Below are positions 1-9,741 of a DNA stretch of 33,838 nucleotides, piece by piece. Origin of the DNA: an uncultured Pirellulaceae bacterium (lineage in GTDB: Bacteria; Planctomycetota; Planctomycetia; Pirellulales; Pirellulaceae); NCBI GenBank assembly GCA_938040995.1, contig CALHZT010000270.1, positions 1 to 33,838 on the forward strand. Direction: 5' to 3'. Under the pieces are notes generated by a model. That model was given only the letters and a program-made list of their open reading frames with translations, did not search any database and was not told where the DNA came from. Within the stretch, counting starts at the first letter, position 1. Each line of letters begins with the position of its first letter. The position numbers were made by a program, and so were the translations under genes.

Positions 1-3000
1 CATTCCGTCATCTTCGTCGTCACGATCGACAGCCGCACCAAGGAAGGTTACACCGTCCATGGCGTGAGCAGCACCGTCCGCATCGAATGTCGTGCCGTAT
101 GTGTCTGGCAAGTCGCCAAGATCGGCTTCGATACATACGACTGCGGCGGTTTCATCGTCCTCGCTCTGGTCACCGTCGTCATTATCCGGAGACGAATCGA
201 CGTCGTTCTGATCGACCGCGGCGACTTGTGCCGTGTTGATGATCTTTAATCCATCCAGTTCGCCCACGAGAATAACTGCGTCGTCTTCGTCGTCTTCGCT
301 GAAATCGCCGTCGTCGTTGTCCGGAATCGAATCGACATCAACGATGATTCCGCCGCCGTCGTCGAAGGAAGTGACTTCGGCCGAGCCGATTAATGCCTGA
401 TCCACGGTACCCGCGTCGATCATTACCTTGTACTTCAGCGTGGCCGTCTCGCCGATCTGGAGAGGATCTACAAGCGACCATTCTCCGGTGGATTCATCGA
501 AAGTACCGCCATGAGTCGACGTTGCACTGTCGGCAACCAGCGTGAGGCCCGTCGGCAAGGTATTCGCGACACGTACGTTGGATGCCGCAGTCGTCGCGTT
601 GTCGGCATTGTTGGTCAGAAACACGGTGAAGGTCGCCATGTCGCCTTCGAGTGTTATCTTGCGATCCGCGAGCTTTTCGATTTCCAGATCGACAACCGGT
701 CTTGTGAAGCCGACGTCCAGCGAATGGTCGGTTGAACCTTCGGCACCCGTCGTAAAACTGATCGTGGCTCCATCGTGGACTCCGTCACCGTCGCTATCCA
801 CAGCAACGGCGTCGCTGTCGAGCCGGTCGTCGATGATTTCATAGTCGAATGTGCCAGTCGTCGAGCCAGCATCAAAACGGAAGATAACGGTTCCATTGGT
901 ATCTGTCTTCGCCGTTCCACCAGATGCGGAAGTGATAACGACTTGCCTGCCATCGGCATTCAGTCCGTTGCTGGCGAGGACGTCAATTCGCTGGTTGCGT
1001 GCCGTGTCAAACGTCCCGGTTCCATTCGGATCGAATTCGGCTTCGCCCGATACCGACTCGGTGCCGGTGATCGCCAGTTCGTTATCCTGTTGAGTGACAC
1101 GATGGAGCGCGAGCTCACCACCCGACTCGAATTCGGCACTGTCGACGACAATCCTGTAGTCGGTTAAAGCCCGGAGTCCGGCGACTTTGCCACCGTCGGC
1201 GTAGCTGACATTGTTGCCGTTGAAATAGTACTCGCCGTTCGAGTCAGTCGTTGTGGTTCCCACCAGAAGCGGAGAATCAGGATCGCTCATGTCGAACAGG
1301 TGCAGAGTCACATCCGCGACGGCGTCTTCACTGGCGTCCTGAATGCCGTCCCGGTCGGCGTCGATCCAGACTCGATTGCCGACTTCGATGTTGAGATTGC
1401 TGCGATATTCAAGATCACCAAGCCCGTTGGCTTTTCCGAATCCGCCCACGGCATCTCGGTCGAAAAGGGTGACCGCCGATTCGAGAGTTTCTCCATCGGC
1501 GTTGTCGATGGTCCGAACGCCACCACTGACCCAGTCGTCCGCGTCCATCGCAGTCGTTGAGATTCCGGTAAAGCCGGCAACCTGAACCAGCCCTCCTTGC
1601 CCTGTTTCAAAATGACCGCTGACGGGATTCCCGGGCGACCAGCGATCGTTCGTGTAATATTCGTTCGGCGTGTTGTTCGCGACATGTTCTTCTATTTGCC
1701 ATCCGCCCGATGTTGCCACGCTGGCTCGCAACAGATCGCCCGCGCTGACGTGACGATCTCCCGGGCCCGGAAGCTGATAGCTACCATCAAACGCCATGTC
1801 GGCAACTCGATCGCGAATGCCGACGATCATGTCACCATTGGTATCGAATTCGATATCCGTTAGTGAGGGCTGGATACTGCGAGGATGAAATTCGTCATTC
1901 CAGTTGTGCCAGGCGTCGCGGTAGGTTGGCTCGGAACCGTCAAAGTTTGACCGTGGCTGTCGAAGGTTTTCAAAACCAAACGTCAGTACTGGCGATTCGG
2001 AAAATTGCGACGTCGCTGGATCGAAAGTAAAGACATAGGCGGCACCCGTGTTGTTGGTCAGATTGGCCGTCTGGTTGCCCGCGGCATCGTACTGCCCGGA
2101 ATTGACCATGCCGACGTAAATTAGTCCGCCTCGGTTCGCGAGTGCAAACGGCCGCAAGTTCAGCTCGGGATTCACCCCCAGCTGGTTTCCGTCGATTCCT
2201 GTCGAGTTGTCCAGCACGTCAGGATCGTTCGTGTCGCGCAAGATGTTGAATCGCTCAATGGAGCGCGAGTCGCCAGAACTGTAGTCGGCCGGAGTCAGCG
2301 GATCGGCGTCGGTACCGACGGGAATTCTGTAGATTCGCCGATCGTGCAAGTTGATTGTGTAAAGGAATTTGCCGTCTTCGGAAATGTCCACGTCTCCAAA
2401 GGCCACCTTGCCAACCTTCGAAGTTGCTGGTGCGTCAACTCCCCAGTCGCTGGGGTCATGGGCGTAGGCTCCGGCAGAATCCGGCCCGAAAAAGTCATCC
2501 AGATTGACAAAGGTTGACACGTTGCCAGCGTCGTCCAGTCGATAGATGGCGTCGTTGCCGTCCGGTCCCACATCGGACATTCGCTTCTGGAACGCGGCTG
2601 CGAATGTGGATCTCGATGCCTGGTGAAATCCAATTCCGTTCACGCTGCCCACCTGGGCAATCGTGGCGACTGTTTCTTTGACGCTGCCGTCTGAATTGAA
2701 AACGATGAGAGCGGCGGCTGTGTTGACGTCAAGGTTGTCTGCGCCCTGGAAAACGAAACAGGACGTAACGAACTCGGCTGAATCGGCTGGTTTGTACATT
2801 GCCAGGTCGGCGACCGCGTCACCGGTGCCAGCCCGAATGAATGCGATACTGCTTCGTGTATTCGCACCGGCGATCGTTCGATCAGCCGTCGAGACATTCT
2901 GCAGTGTATTCCAGCCTTCGAACTCAAGTCGCAGGTCACTGTTGGCGACGTTTTCAAAGGAATAGACACCATCCGCATTGCTGAATGTAGTGGCAATGCG

Positions 3001-6000
3001 CTCGCCTGCCGTATTGAACAGGCTTACCCGCGTCTCGCGGACTCCTGTTTCTCTTTCGTTTCTGATCCCATCGATGTTGCTATCGACAAAGATGTTCCCG
3101 CGAATGTTACGTGTCGCTGCGCCGAGCACGTTCAGTTGGATGGCCGTGGTGTCATCTTCACTGAGCTCTTCATTACCGGCGACCGAGTCAATATCCAGCT
3201 CATTCGCTGCTGCGACTCGCGGAGTCAGCGTGATCTCCTGACCTCGCGTGTCTTCGTTGACTGTTGCCACGATACTCAGAGTTGCCTCTTGCCCAACGGC
3301 AAGGCCTTCTTCTCCGAGGCTCCACGTACCAGTTTCCCGGTCAATTCTTCCAATGGATGCTTTGGCACTCTTGAGGCTGAGTGCCTCGTTCCACGGAATG
3401 GCGACTTGGGCACCGGTTGCACTGACCGTGGCTCCCTCTGCGTCGTTCGTCAGTTTGAGGTTGATTCGAACGGTGTCACCTTCGAGCGGTTCGGGATTGT
3501 CGACTTCCGCGGACAGCTGCAGGTCGATCTTTTTCGCAGTTTGTAACGCTAGCCCGACTTCGGTGTCGAATGTCAGTCGTAGCGTTTCACCCGGGGCGAT
3601 GGCTCGGTCGATCGTCCACAGTCCGGTTTCGGCACTAAAACTGGTCATCTCCGGTGCGCTAACGGAACTCGCCAGCAACCGTTGCCCGGCAGGTAAAACG
3701 TCGCGCACGACGACTCCTGTCGCTGCCGCGCGGCGGCGACTGCGTCCCACCTCGGCATTGGAGAGTTCAATCGTCCAGGTGACTCTCTCGCCGATTTTGG
3801 CGGATTCGACACTGGCGGTTTTTGTCAGTTCGAGGTCAACCTCTTCCTGAATGACGCCGGCGTCGATCGTCGGATTCAGATCACCAGGACCGATCGTAAC
3901 CGTATCTGTGACTCCCGACCCCGGATCAGCGTCACTATCAACGGCTTCGTTTCCACCCGCGTCCTGCTGAACGATCGCGTGGCCCTCCGGCGCGATGAAT
4001 TCGACTCGATAGTCACCAGCGGGCAGGCCAGGGAACTCATAATTTCCATTGCTGTCGGTACTCGTGGTCATCGGCTGGCCATCAGCGTTGGTGACTGCAG
4101 CGCCGGTTCCGTCAAGCAGGTTTACAACGACTTCTGCGATCCCCGCTTCGCCACCATTTTGCAGGCCATCGTCGGCAGACCCTCCGTCGGCACCATCATC
4201 CAGCCAGACCCGGTCACCGATCGCGCCGAGTACGTAATCTTCGACTTCGCCATTCGCCCATGCGCCGGTGGGACCGAGCGCACCGCCAGGATTGTCAGCC
4301 GTAAATCGAAAGCGAGCCGCCATGCTTCCAGTCGCCGATTCTGGCACCTCGATGGTGATCGTATGCACGCCATCGGCCAGTGAAAGATCGTTCAGTGTTC
4401 CGGTGGAAGGTGTGCCATCAATGTCGGTCACGGTGACTTCGTCGAGCGTTCCGTTAGAGTCAAAGTCAATCCACGCGTTCAGGAATCCGTCGCCATGGGC
4501 AGTCACCCGGATGCGGGCTTCCGTGCCCGGCATGAGTGGGTCGATAAACGCAATGCCGTCTTCGTCGTCGGTCGCGCCGGCGTTATCGTCTCCCAGAGCA
4601 TCTGGCGTTGGCACGCCATCGGTTTCGCTATCGACGGTGGCTCCAAGAAAGGTGATACCGTCAATTTCATGGCTGGCTCCAGAGGAAGACTCGGTGGTGG
4701 CGTACGGAGCCGGCAGATCTCCATAGTCGACGGGGGTAATTCGGAGACCAAAATCGAGCGTGTGATCGACGTGCCCGGCACCGCCAGTTGTGTAGGTGGA
4801 ACCGCTCGCGGAAACGTAGCCGACTTCGCCGTTCAGGACCGCCGCTCCACCGGTCAAACCACCAATCGTTCCAACATCGTTATCGTGCAAGGCGGAACCT
4901 GCATTTGCAGTCGTTGTGACGTATCCACCCAGCTCGTTCCCTTCGTCAAACTCACCCGAGTTGATCGTCACAATGTATTCGGTTTCGCGAGCGAGAACCG
5001 CCGCAGAATTGTCGTCTCCCCCACCAGCGACTCCGTCCGGACCCAGCCGCAACACCGAGTCATTAAAGTACCAGTGACCTTGTGAGTTCGTGACCGCCGT
5101 GCCGATCAGGTTGCCATTCATGTCGTGCAATTCGATCGAAACATCGGCAATGCCTTCTTCGCCGGGATCCTGAATCCCGTCGCCATCCGCGTCATTCCAG
5201 ACGCGGTTGCCAATTTCGAGAGGCGCTGCGCTACAGACGAATGTAATGTCACCCAGCCCGCCCGCCTTGGCGAATGTTCCGTCAGTCGCGTTGGGATCGC
5301 TTTGATAAACTTCGAGACTTCGTTCGTAGGATCCGTCATCGTTGTTCAACCAGACGAGTCCCGCTGAGTAGGGGTCCACTGCATCGGATACGCCGGTCAC
5401 GACTTCTCCAGAACCCGGAAGGAAGGCGACGGCACCGGTGCCAGTATCGCTGGTGATATTCGTCGCCGGCGGGAAATTCAGCCGGTTGTACCACCATCCG
5501 TCCTGATAGAACTCGTTGCCACCGACGCCGCCACCCGTCTGCGGAGTTGCAGAGGTCAACGGTCCCACGGAGCCATTGTTCTCCAGCTCGTAGGTGCCGT
5601 CGTTGTTGTAACCCCGGAGGATGTCACCTGCGGCGAAATAGTTGATTGCGGTGCTGCCCGAGCCGTCATTCGGCGCGGGCGCGTTGTATCCAAATTGCAG
5701 GCCGGACCGGTCCAGAAAGCTCATCACGACGGAGCCATCAAGGTCGAATTCAAGATCGCCGAGGATTGGTTGCGCGTACTGGCCGTCAATGTTGCCATCA
5801 ATCCCCGTTATGCCACCCGAATAGGTCGTTGCCCATGGCTTCCAGAATGGTGAGCCACCGGAACCATCACCATCGGCCCAGTAGTCTCTTCGATAGTCGA
5901 GTGAAAAAGGTGTGCTGAACACTGCTGACCAGGATGTTCCGTCGTACTTGTAGACCTGGGCAACGAGGTCAGAACAGCCGCCGGCAATGTTGCAGCTACT

Positions 6001-7815
6001 TGAGCTGGCGTCATTTACAACGCCTACGTAGACCGAGTTCTGGTAGTACTTGACCGCCCATGGCCGCGCTACACCGTTTGTATTGACGGCTGGGTCAGTC
6101 AGCCACGGAGCATCTGCAATTGCCGCGGCTGATGGTGTACCTTCGGTGTTGATTTCATAAAGTTGCCGATCGGCGAGGTTGACGACGAACAGCTGCGAAC
6201 CGTCGGTAGACACGTCGGTTCCGCCAAGCCCCCGTTTTCCAACCAGTGAGAAAACGTCTCCGTCGACGTTGTCCTGGGTGCGACTGGGACCTTCACCAAA
6301 GACGCCGGGAGTTCCGGGGAATCTGGTGTCCGTGTCTGGCACGCTTCCAAGCCCATCGGGATGTCCGGCTGGATCAGCGAGTTCACCAAAGTCAAAGAAT
6401 ACTGAAGTGGAGCTCGAGTCGGTAACGTCGCTTTGTCGATAGACAGCACCGATTCCTCCGGGCCCAAATCCAGTGTGTCGCTTCAGTACCGCCGAGGAGT
6501 AAAGGTCCTGTCCGACGCGGTCATACGCCAATCCCCAGACGGGGCCGACATCACCCATGGCAGCGACCTGATCGTAAGACGACGCCGGGGATTGTCCTTC
6601 GTCATCGTAGTCAAAACCGACAATCGCTGTCTCATTGACATTGGTACCATCGAGTGGATCGCCATTGGTAAAGCAACTGACGAGCAGTTGTGGATTGCTC
6701 TCACAATAGAGGCCGGGATCCATGAATCCCACGTTGACCCCGGTTGCGCCTGACGTGGTGTTCGCGAACTGGACCGTGGTTGCATCTGCCGAACCACCGA
6801 AACTCGGATCGAGGTAGTCCATCGAACCGTCGGCTGGTAGCGTGAATTCGATCCGGACTTCATCTGAAAGTCCACTTGCAGAACCGAACGAGTAGGTGCC
6901 ATCTGACGCCGTGATGGTCGATGAAGTTGTTCCGGTTTCATCAATCGCGGAAACGACGACATTTCCGAGACCAATTTCGTTGGCGTCAAAGTTGCCGTCG
7001 TAGTTCAAGTCGAGAAATGCGGCCCCGGAAATATCCAGAGTCGAAACAAACTGTGCCTGGCCTGTTTGGGACAGGAAAATATCAGATTCAATCGCGCCAA
7101 TGCTGTATTCCAGGTCCCAGTCGCCGCCGAGTTTGGCATGGCCTGTCAAATCGTCCGATGCTGACATGTCTGCACCGGTAAGCCGACTGAACTCGTCAAC
7201 AAATCGTTCACCATCGGGATTTCCTGCGAGGTCGCATCCGTAGACGAGGATATCGCCATCAACCGCCAGCGATTTGCCGATGGTTGCGAGCACGTCCCCG
7301 TACTCGGAAGCCAGTTGATGTCCCTTTACGGTTGTATTGCCAAGCTGCAATTCTGCCCTGTTGCCGTGCGAGACAATATGAACAGCATCAATCCCGGACC
7401 GCCCCGCCAGAATTTCCGCCATTTGCTCAAGGCCGTTCGAGTCGGCATCGAGTCGCACGACTTCCCGGTAAACGCCTGCGTCCTGTCGTAACAAGTCGTC
7501 AAAAAACGCCGTGGTGTCTTCTACATTGGAATCCACAAACACCAGTTCAAGTCGCTGATGCCCGATGGTTGGGCCCGCATCGATCGCTTCGCCGAGGACC
7601 GAAGCTTCACCGGACAAGTTCAACCCGATGTCCGCGACATGCTGCGCTTCAGCGAGGGGAGCCGCCGATTCCTGAATTCCGATACTCTCGTAATTCAGAG
7701 ATCCATTGGAAGCGGTCAGCAAGACACGTGGATCCAGTGTCTCCAGATTCAGCTGCTTCTTTTTCTGGTGTCTGTTCTTGTGGTTGCGTGACCGACGTCG
7801 TTTCTTGCGAGCCAT
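1..7815 (-). CDS. Giant multidomain surface protein, DUF4347 N-terminus (partial, C-terminus beyond left edge)
   Basis: One open frame of 2605 codons runs from ATG 7815 to base 1 without a stop. An in-frame TGA five codons upstream fixes the start. A basic N-terminus leads into a LEPR-XLL-like motif (LETLDPRVLLTA, residues 24-35). DUF4347 follows (about 88-246), with His150 in HIVSHG and Cys194 in YGCDLA, the dyad layout of caspase-like folds. Then come an SdrD-B domain (260-330), a propeller-like region (370-855), SdrD-B (863-1020), a GEVEDY domain (1025-1193), SdrD-B (1193-1315), two DUF11 domains (1324-1562), SdrD-B (1570-1640), a second propeller-like region (1682-2131), SdrD-B (2139 on), DUF11 (about 2372-2480), acidic PDNDDGD repeats, and a second GEVEDY domain cut by the edge. 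SdrD-B and DUF11 domains are typical of cell-surface stalks. Adhesion or matrix function is inferred. The gene lies 45 bp behind the BBP7 gene, probably in one transcript. Confidence 0.9.
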   Translation of the reverse strand, partial: MARKKRRRSRNHKNRHQKKKQLNLETLDPRVLLTASNGSLNYESIGIQESAAPLAEAQHVADIGLNLSGEASVLGEAIDAGPTIGHQRLELVFVDSNVEDTTAFFDDLLRQDAGVYREVVRLDADSNGLEQMAEILAGRSGIDAVHIVSHGNRAELQLGNTTVKGHQLASEYGDVLATIGKSLAVDGDILVYGCDLAGNPDGERFVDEFSRLTGADMSASDDLTGHAKLGGDWDLEYSIGAIESDIFLSQTGQAQFVSTLDISGAAFLDLNYDGNFDANEIGLGNVVVSAIDETGTTSSTITASDGTYSFGSASGLSDEVRIEFTLPADGSMDYLDPSFGGSADATTVQFANTTSGATGVNVGFMDPGLYCESNPQLLVSCFTNGDPLDGTNVNETAIVGFDYDDEGQSPASSYDQVAAMGDVGPVWGLAYDRVGQDLYSSAVLKRHTGFGPGGIGAVYRQSDVTDSSSTSVFFDFGELADPAGHPDGLGSVPDTDTRFPGTPGVFGEGPSRTQDNVDGDVFSLVGKRGLGGTDVSTDGSQLFVVNLADRQLYEINTEGTPSAAAIADAPWLTDPAVNTNGVARPWAVKYYQNSVYVGVVNDASSSSCNIAGGCSDLVAQVYKYDGTSWSAVFSTPFSLDYRRDYWADGDGSGGSPFWKPWATTYSGGITGIDGNIDGQYAQPILGDLEFDLDGSVVMSFLDRSGLQFGYNAPAPNDGSGSTAINYFAAGDILRGYNNDGTYELENNGSVGPLTSATPQTGGGVGGNEFYQDGWWYNRLNFPPATNITSDTGTGAVAFLPGSGEVVTGVSDAVDPYSAGLVWLNNDDGSYERSLEVYQSDPNATDGTFAKAGGLGDITFVCSAAPLEIGNRVWNDADGDGIQDPGEEGIADVSIELHDMNGNLIGTAVTNSQGHWYFNDSVLRLGPDGVAGGGDDNSAAVLARETEYIVTINSGEFDEGNELGGYVTTTANAGSALHDNDVGTIGGLTGGAAVLNGEVGYVSASGSTYTTGGAGHVDHTLDFGLRITPVDYGDLPAPYATTESSSGASHEIDGITFLGATVDSETDGVPTPDALGDDNAGATDDEDGIAFIDPLMPGTEARIRVTAHGDGFLNAWIDFDSNGTLDEVTVTDIDGTPSTGTLNDLSLADGVHTITIEVPESATGSMAARFRFTADNPGGALGPTGAWANGEVEDYVLGAIGDRVWLDDGADGGSADDGLQNGGEAGIAEVVVNLLDGTGAAVTNADGQPMTTSTDSNGNYEFPGLPAGDYRVEFIAPEGHAIVQQDAGGNEAVDSDADPGSGVTDTVTIGPGDLNPTIDAGVIQEEVDLELTKTASVESAKIGERVTWTIELSNAEVGRSRRRAAATGVVVRDVLPAGQRLLASSVSAPEMTSFSAETGLWTIDRAIAPGETLRLTFDTEVGLALQTAKKIDLQLSAEVDNPEPLEGDTVRINLKLTNDAEGATVSATGAQVAIPWNEALSLKSAKASIGRIDRETGTWSLGEEGLAVGQEATLSIVATVNEDTRGQEITLTPRVAAANELDIDSVAGNEELSEDDTTAIQLNVLGAATRNIRGNIFVDSNIDGIRNERETGVRETRVSLFNTAGERIATTFSNADGVYSFENVANSDLRLEFEGWNTLQNVSTADRTIAGANTRSSIAFIRAGTGDAVADLAMYKPADSAEFVTSCFVFQGADNLDVNTAAALIVFNSDGSVKETVATIAQVGSVNGIGFHQASRSTFAAAFQKRMSDVGPDGNDAIYRLDDAGNVSTFVNLDDFFGPDSAGAYAHDPSDWGVDAPATSKVGKVAFGDVDISEDGKFLYTINLHDRRIYRIPVGTDADPLTPADYSSGDSRSIERFNILRDTNDPDVLDNSTGIDGNQLGVNPELNLRPFALANRGGLIYVGMVNSGQYDAAGNQTANLTNNTGAAYVFTFDPATSQFSESPVLTFGFENLRQPRSNFDGSEPTYRDAWHNWNDEFHPRSIQPSLTDIEFDTNGDMIVGIRDRVADMAFDGSYQLPGPGDRHVSAGDLLRASVATSGGWQIEEHVANNTPNEYYTNDRWSPGNPVSGHFETGQGGLVQVAGFTGISTTAMDADDWVSGGVRTIDNADGETLESAVTLFDRDAVGGFGKANGLGDLEYRSNLNIEVGNRVWIDADRDGIQDASEDAVADVTLHLFDMSDPDSPLLVGTTTTDSNGEYYFNGNNVSYADGGKVAGLRALTDYRIVVDSAEFESGGELALHRVTQQDNELAITGTESVSGEAEFDPNGTGTFDTARNQRIDVLASNGLNADGRQVVITSASGGTAKTDTNGTVIFRFDAGSTTGTFDYEIIDDRLDSDAVAVDSDGDGVHDGATISFTTGAEGSTDHSLDVGFTRPVVDLEIEKLADRKITLEGDMATFTVFLTNNADNATTAASNVRVANTLPTGLTLVADSATSTHGGTFDESTGEWSLVDPLQIGETATLKYKVMIDAGTVDQALIGSAEVTSFDDGGGIIVDVDSIPDNDDGDFSEDDEDDAVILVGELDGLKIINTAQVAAVDQNDVDSSPDNDDGDQSEDDETAAVVCIEADLGDLPDTYGTTFDADGAAHAMDGVTFLGAAVDRDDEDDGM

Positions 7816-7860
7816 TTGTTCCAATCCGTTGTCAAAATGGTCTTTGATTAGCAGTCGTTA

Positions 7861-9414
7861 TTAGTAGCTGTAGGTCATTCCGAGTCGAACGCCGTGGAGG
7901 TAAACATTTTCACGGCCCGGACGCGGAAGCGCTTCGCCAGGGGATCCGCCTCTCGTCAGCGCTGCACCGCTGAATTCATTGCTCAGGAATGCACCGGGAC
8001 GAAAGACAGAAGAGAGAAAGAGAAAGTTGTAACCGGCGTCCAGTCGCCAGTTACCATTCAGGCGATAACCGAGGTTGGCCTGCACCTGAGGCAGGGCAGA
8101 AAACTGGCTGTCGGAAAATTGTTGGATACCGGCGGGTTGCACGAGGAACCCGCCGTCGGTTGTATTGTCGACATGACCGGGCACGATGGTCTGGGTGGTG
8201 CCATTGGCCGACACCGTTGATTTTACCTGGCCAAGAGCAACGCCCGATGAAAGATCGCCAAACCAGTTGCCGGTTTCCCAAAACCAGAGAGCAGCAAGCT
8301 CAACACCGTGGAACGTATTGCGAACCTTGACTTCGTCTTCCAGTCGGTATTCGGTTCCAGTTGCGAATCGTGGATCGTCAGGCAGCAGGGTTTCAGTCGC
8401 CCGAAATGATTCTTCGAGTTCAAGAAATCGGTATCCCAGCGTGCCATCCACGAAACGATACGTTGAACCGACAAGCCCCGATCCAAGGTTCCAGCGAAAG
8501 GATGGAGCCGCCGAAATTAGCCGGCTGCTGGTCAGTATTTCGATGTTTCCGTCGGCCAGTCCGTCCGCCGCGAAAATCTGCGCGTCCTGTTGACCGGTAT
8601 CCGTATTGAGAAACGGTCGAGCGTAACTGTCGTCTCCCGTAAATGCCCGTGTAAACCGGTCTTCAAGCTCGCCGAAGCCCAGCAAATCGACTTGAATGCC
8701 GCCTCGCCGGGCGTTGTCCAGCCAGAAACCTGTGATGATTCGACCGCCGACTCGCAGATCATCGCCAATCGTGTTGTCGCTCTGCACAAGAGTGCTTGGT
8801 TGACGGATCACGCCAATCTCGGTGGGCGGAGTTCCGGGAGGACTCGAAGTCACCAGTGTCGGGACCCGATATCCGTTCAGTCCGCCGAGCAACACTCCGC
8901 CACGCAGCCAGTACCGGCTGCGACGTTGGGTGTAGTTCGCACAAGGGTCGCACGCGCATGCATCGCATGGCTCGGGGCAAGCGGGACCGCTCAATCCTCC
9001 TGCGCCAAAGTCGATCGGGATTTCGTCAGGGCATTCGTCGCACGCGATCGTTGACATTTGACCGCGATAGGTGGTTCCAGAATTCGGAAAGTTTTGTGTC
9101 GTAGGGTTTGCCCAACGCCCGTCAAGCACAACAGGCTTTTCCAAAGCCTGGGCGCGGACAACCTCGGACTCAAACCTGGATTCAGAACTGGATTCAGAAC
9201 TGGATTCAGATGACGAAGCTTCTTCGGGTTCGCTTTGTGACAGTACTTTGTTAGTCGCGTCCAGTTTGGGCGGCTGACCATTGGCAATATCAACGTTTCC
9301 AGACAACTGGAATGCAAGCAACGTGACGAGAAACAGTCGATTGAAATGCCTGAGTATTTTCGACGGATCGCCGGTACGTACGGAGAAACGTACGTCAGGA
9401 GTGCGTGAAGTCAT
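7861..9414 (-). CDS. BBP7-like outer-membrane beta-barrel protein
   Basis: The 517-residue product has a signal-like hydrophobic stretch near residues 27-40 (LFLVTLLAF). A Ser/Glu-rich linker follows (about 65-85), then a Cys-rich stretch with CDEC, CDAC and CDPC (about 130-160). The remainder alternates short beta-like segments and ends VRLGMTYSY, the aromatic ending of outer-membrane barrels. This matches the planctomycete BBP7 family, whose exact role is not established. GGAAG lies 7 bases before the ATG. A 7-bp hairpin (arms ACGTACG and CGTACGT, 9376-9395) falls in codons 7-13 and could affect initiation. The giant DUF4347 gene follows after 45 bp, so the two may be co-expressed as an envelope unit. 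Family assignment is fairly sure; function is inferred. Confidence 0.8.
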   Translation of the reverse strand: MTSRTPDVRFSVRTGDPSKILRHFNRLFLVTLLAFQLSGNVDIANGQPPKLDATNKVLSQSEPEEASSSESSSESSSESRFESEVVRAQALEKPVVLDGRWANPTTQNFPNSGTTYRGQMSTIACDECPDEIPIDFGAGGLSGPACPEPCDACACDPCANYTQRRSRYWLRGGVLLGGLNGYRVPTLVTSSPPGTPPTEIGVIRQPSTLVQSDNTIGDDLRVGGRIITGFWLDNARRGGIQVDLLGFGELEDRFTRAFTGDDSYARPFLNTDTGQQDAQIFAADGLADGNIEILTSSRLISAAPSFRWNLGSGLVGSTYRFVDGTLGYRFLELEESFRATETLLPDDPRFATGTEYRLEDEVKVRNTFHGVELAALWFWETGNWFGDLSSGVALGQVKSTVSANGTTQTIVPGHVDNTTDGGFLVQPAGIQQFSDSQFSALPQVQANLGYRLNGNWRLDAGYNFLFLSSVFRPGAFLSNEFSGAALTRGGSPGEALPRPGRENVYLHGVRLGMTYSY

Positions 9415-9741
9415 TTGAACACTTCCGGGGAGGAGAGCAGCGACTAATTGGAATAAGTGTCACGATTCAAAGGATCGGGACATTACCAAAAATCGGAATA
9501 ATTACCCGCCCAGAAGCAGGGGAAAACCGTAGGGTTGTCCGTGCGCGTCACTTGCGAATGTCATCTTTCATTCGCGCTGATTTTTCTCGTTGCACACTCC
9601 AGTTTGTGTTCGGGTGACAATGTAGAGACACTTGCGTGAAGGCGTTTCGCAAGAGATGGGCATGGATGCAGGTTGGCATCAAGCGCCACGAAAAGGGGTT
9701 TACCCTTTTGATGATGCGGGCTGGGAGAGGGAGGATTTTTT
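9415..9741. other. Intergenic region upstream of the BBP7 gene
   Basis: There is no credible gene in these 327 bases. They should hold the promoter of the minus-strand BBP7/giant-protein unit, but no clear -35/-10 pair stands out. The only structure seen is the small inverted repeat at 9691-9709. Confidence 0.5.
9691..9709 (-). terminator. Possible terminator hairpin after the DUF1501 gene
   Basis: A perfect 7-bp stem (AAAAGGG / CCCTTTT) with a 5-base loop lies 32 bases past the DUF1501 stop on the minus strand. The arm itself ends in four T, but no longer T-run follows, so termination is only plausible. Confidence 0.35.

Noticed and set aside
511-7847. Many 60-200 codon frames in other frames of the giant gene
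   Set aside because: All overlap the continuous minus-strand frame from 7815 and show no independent motifs.
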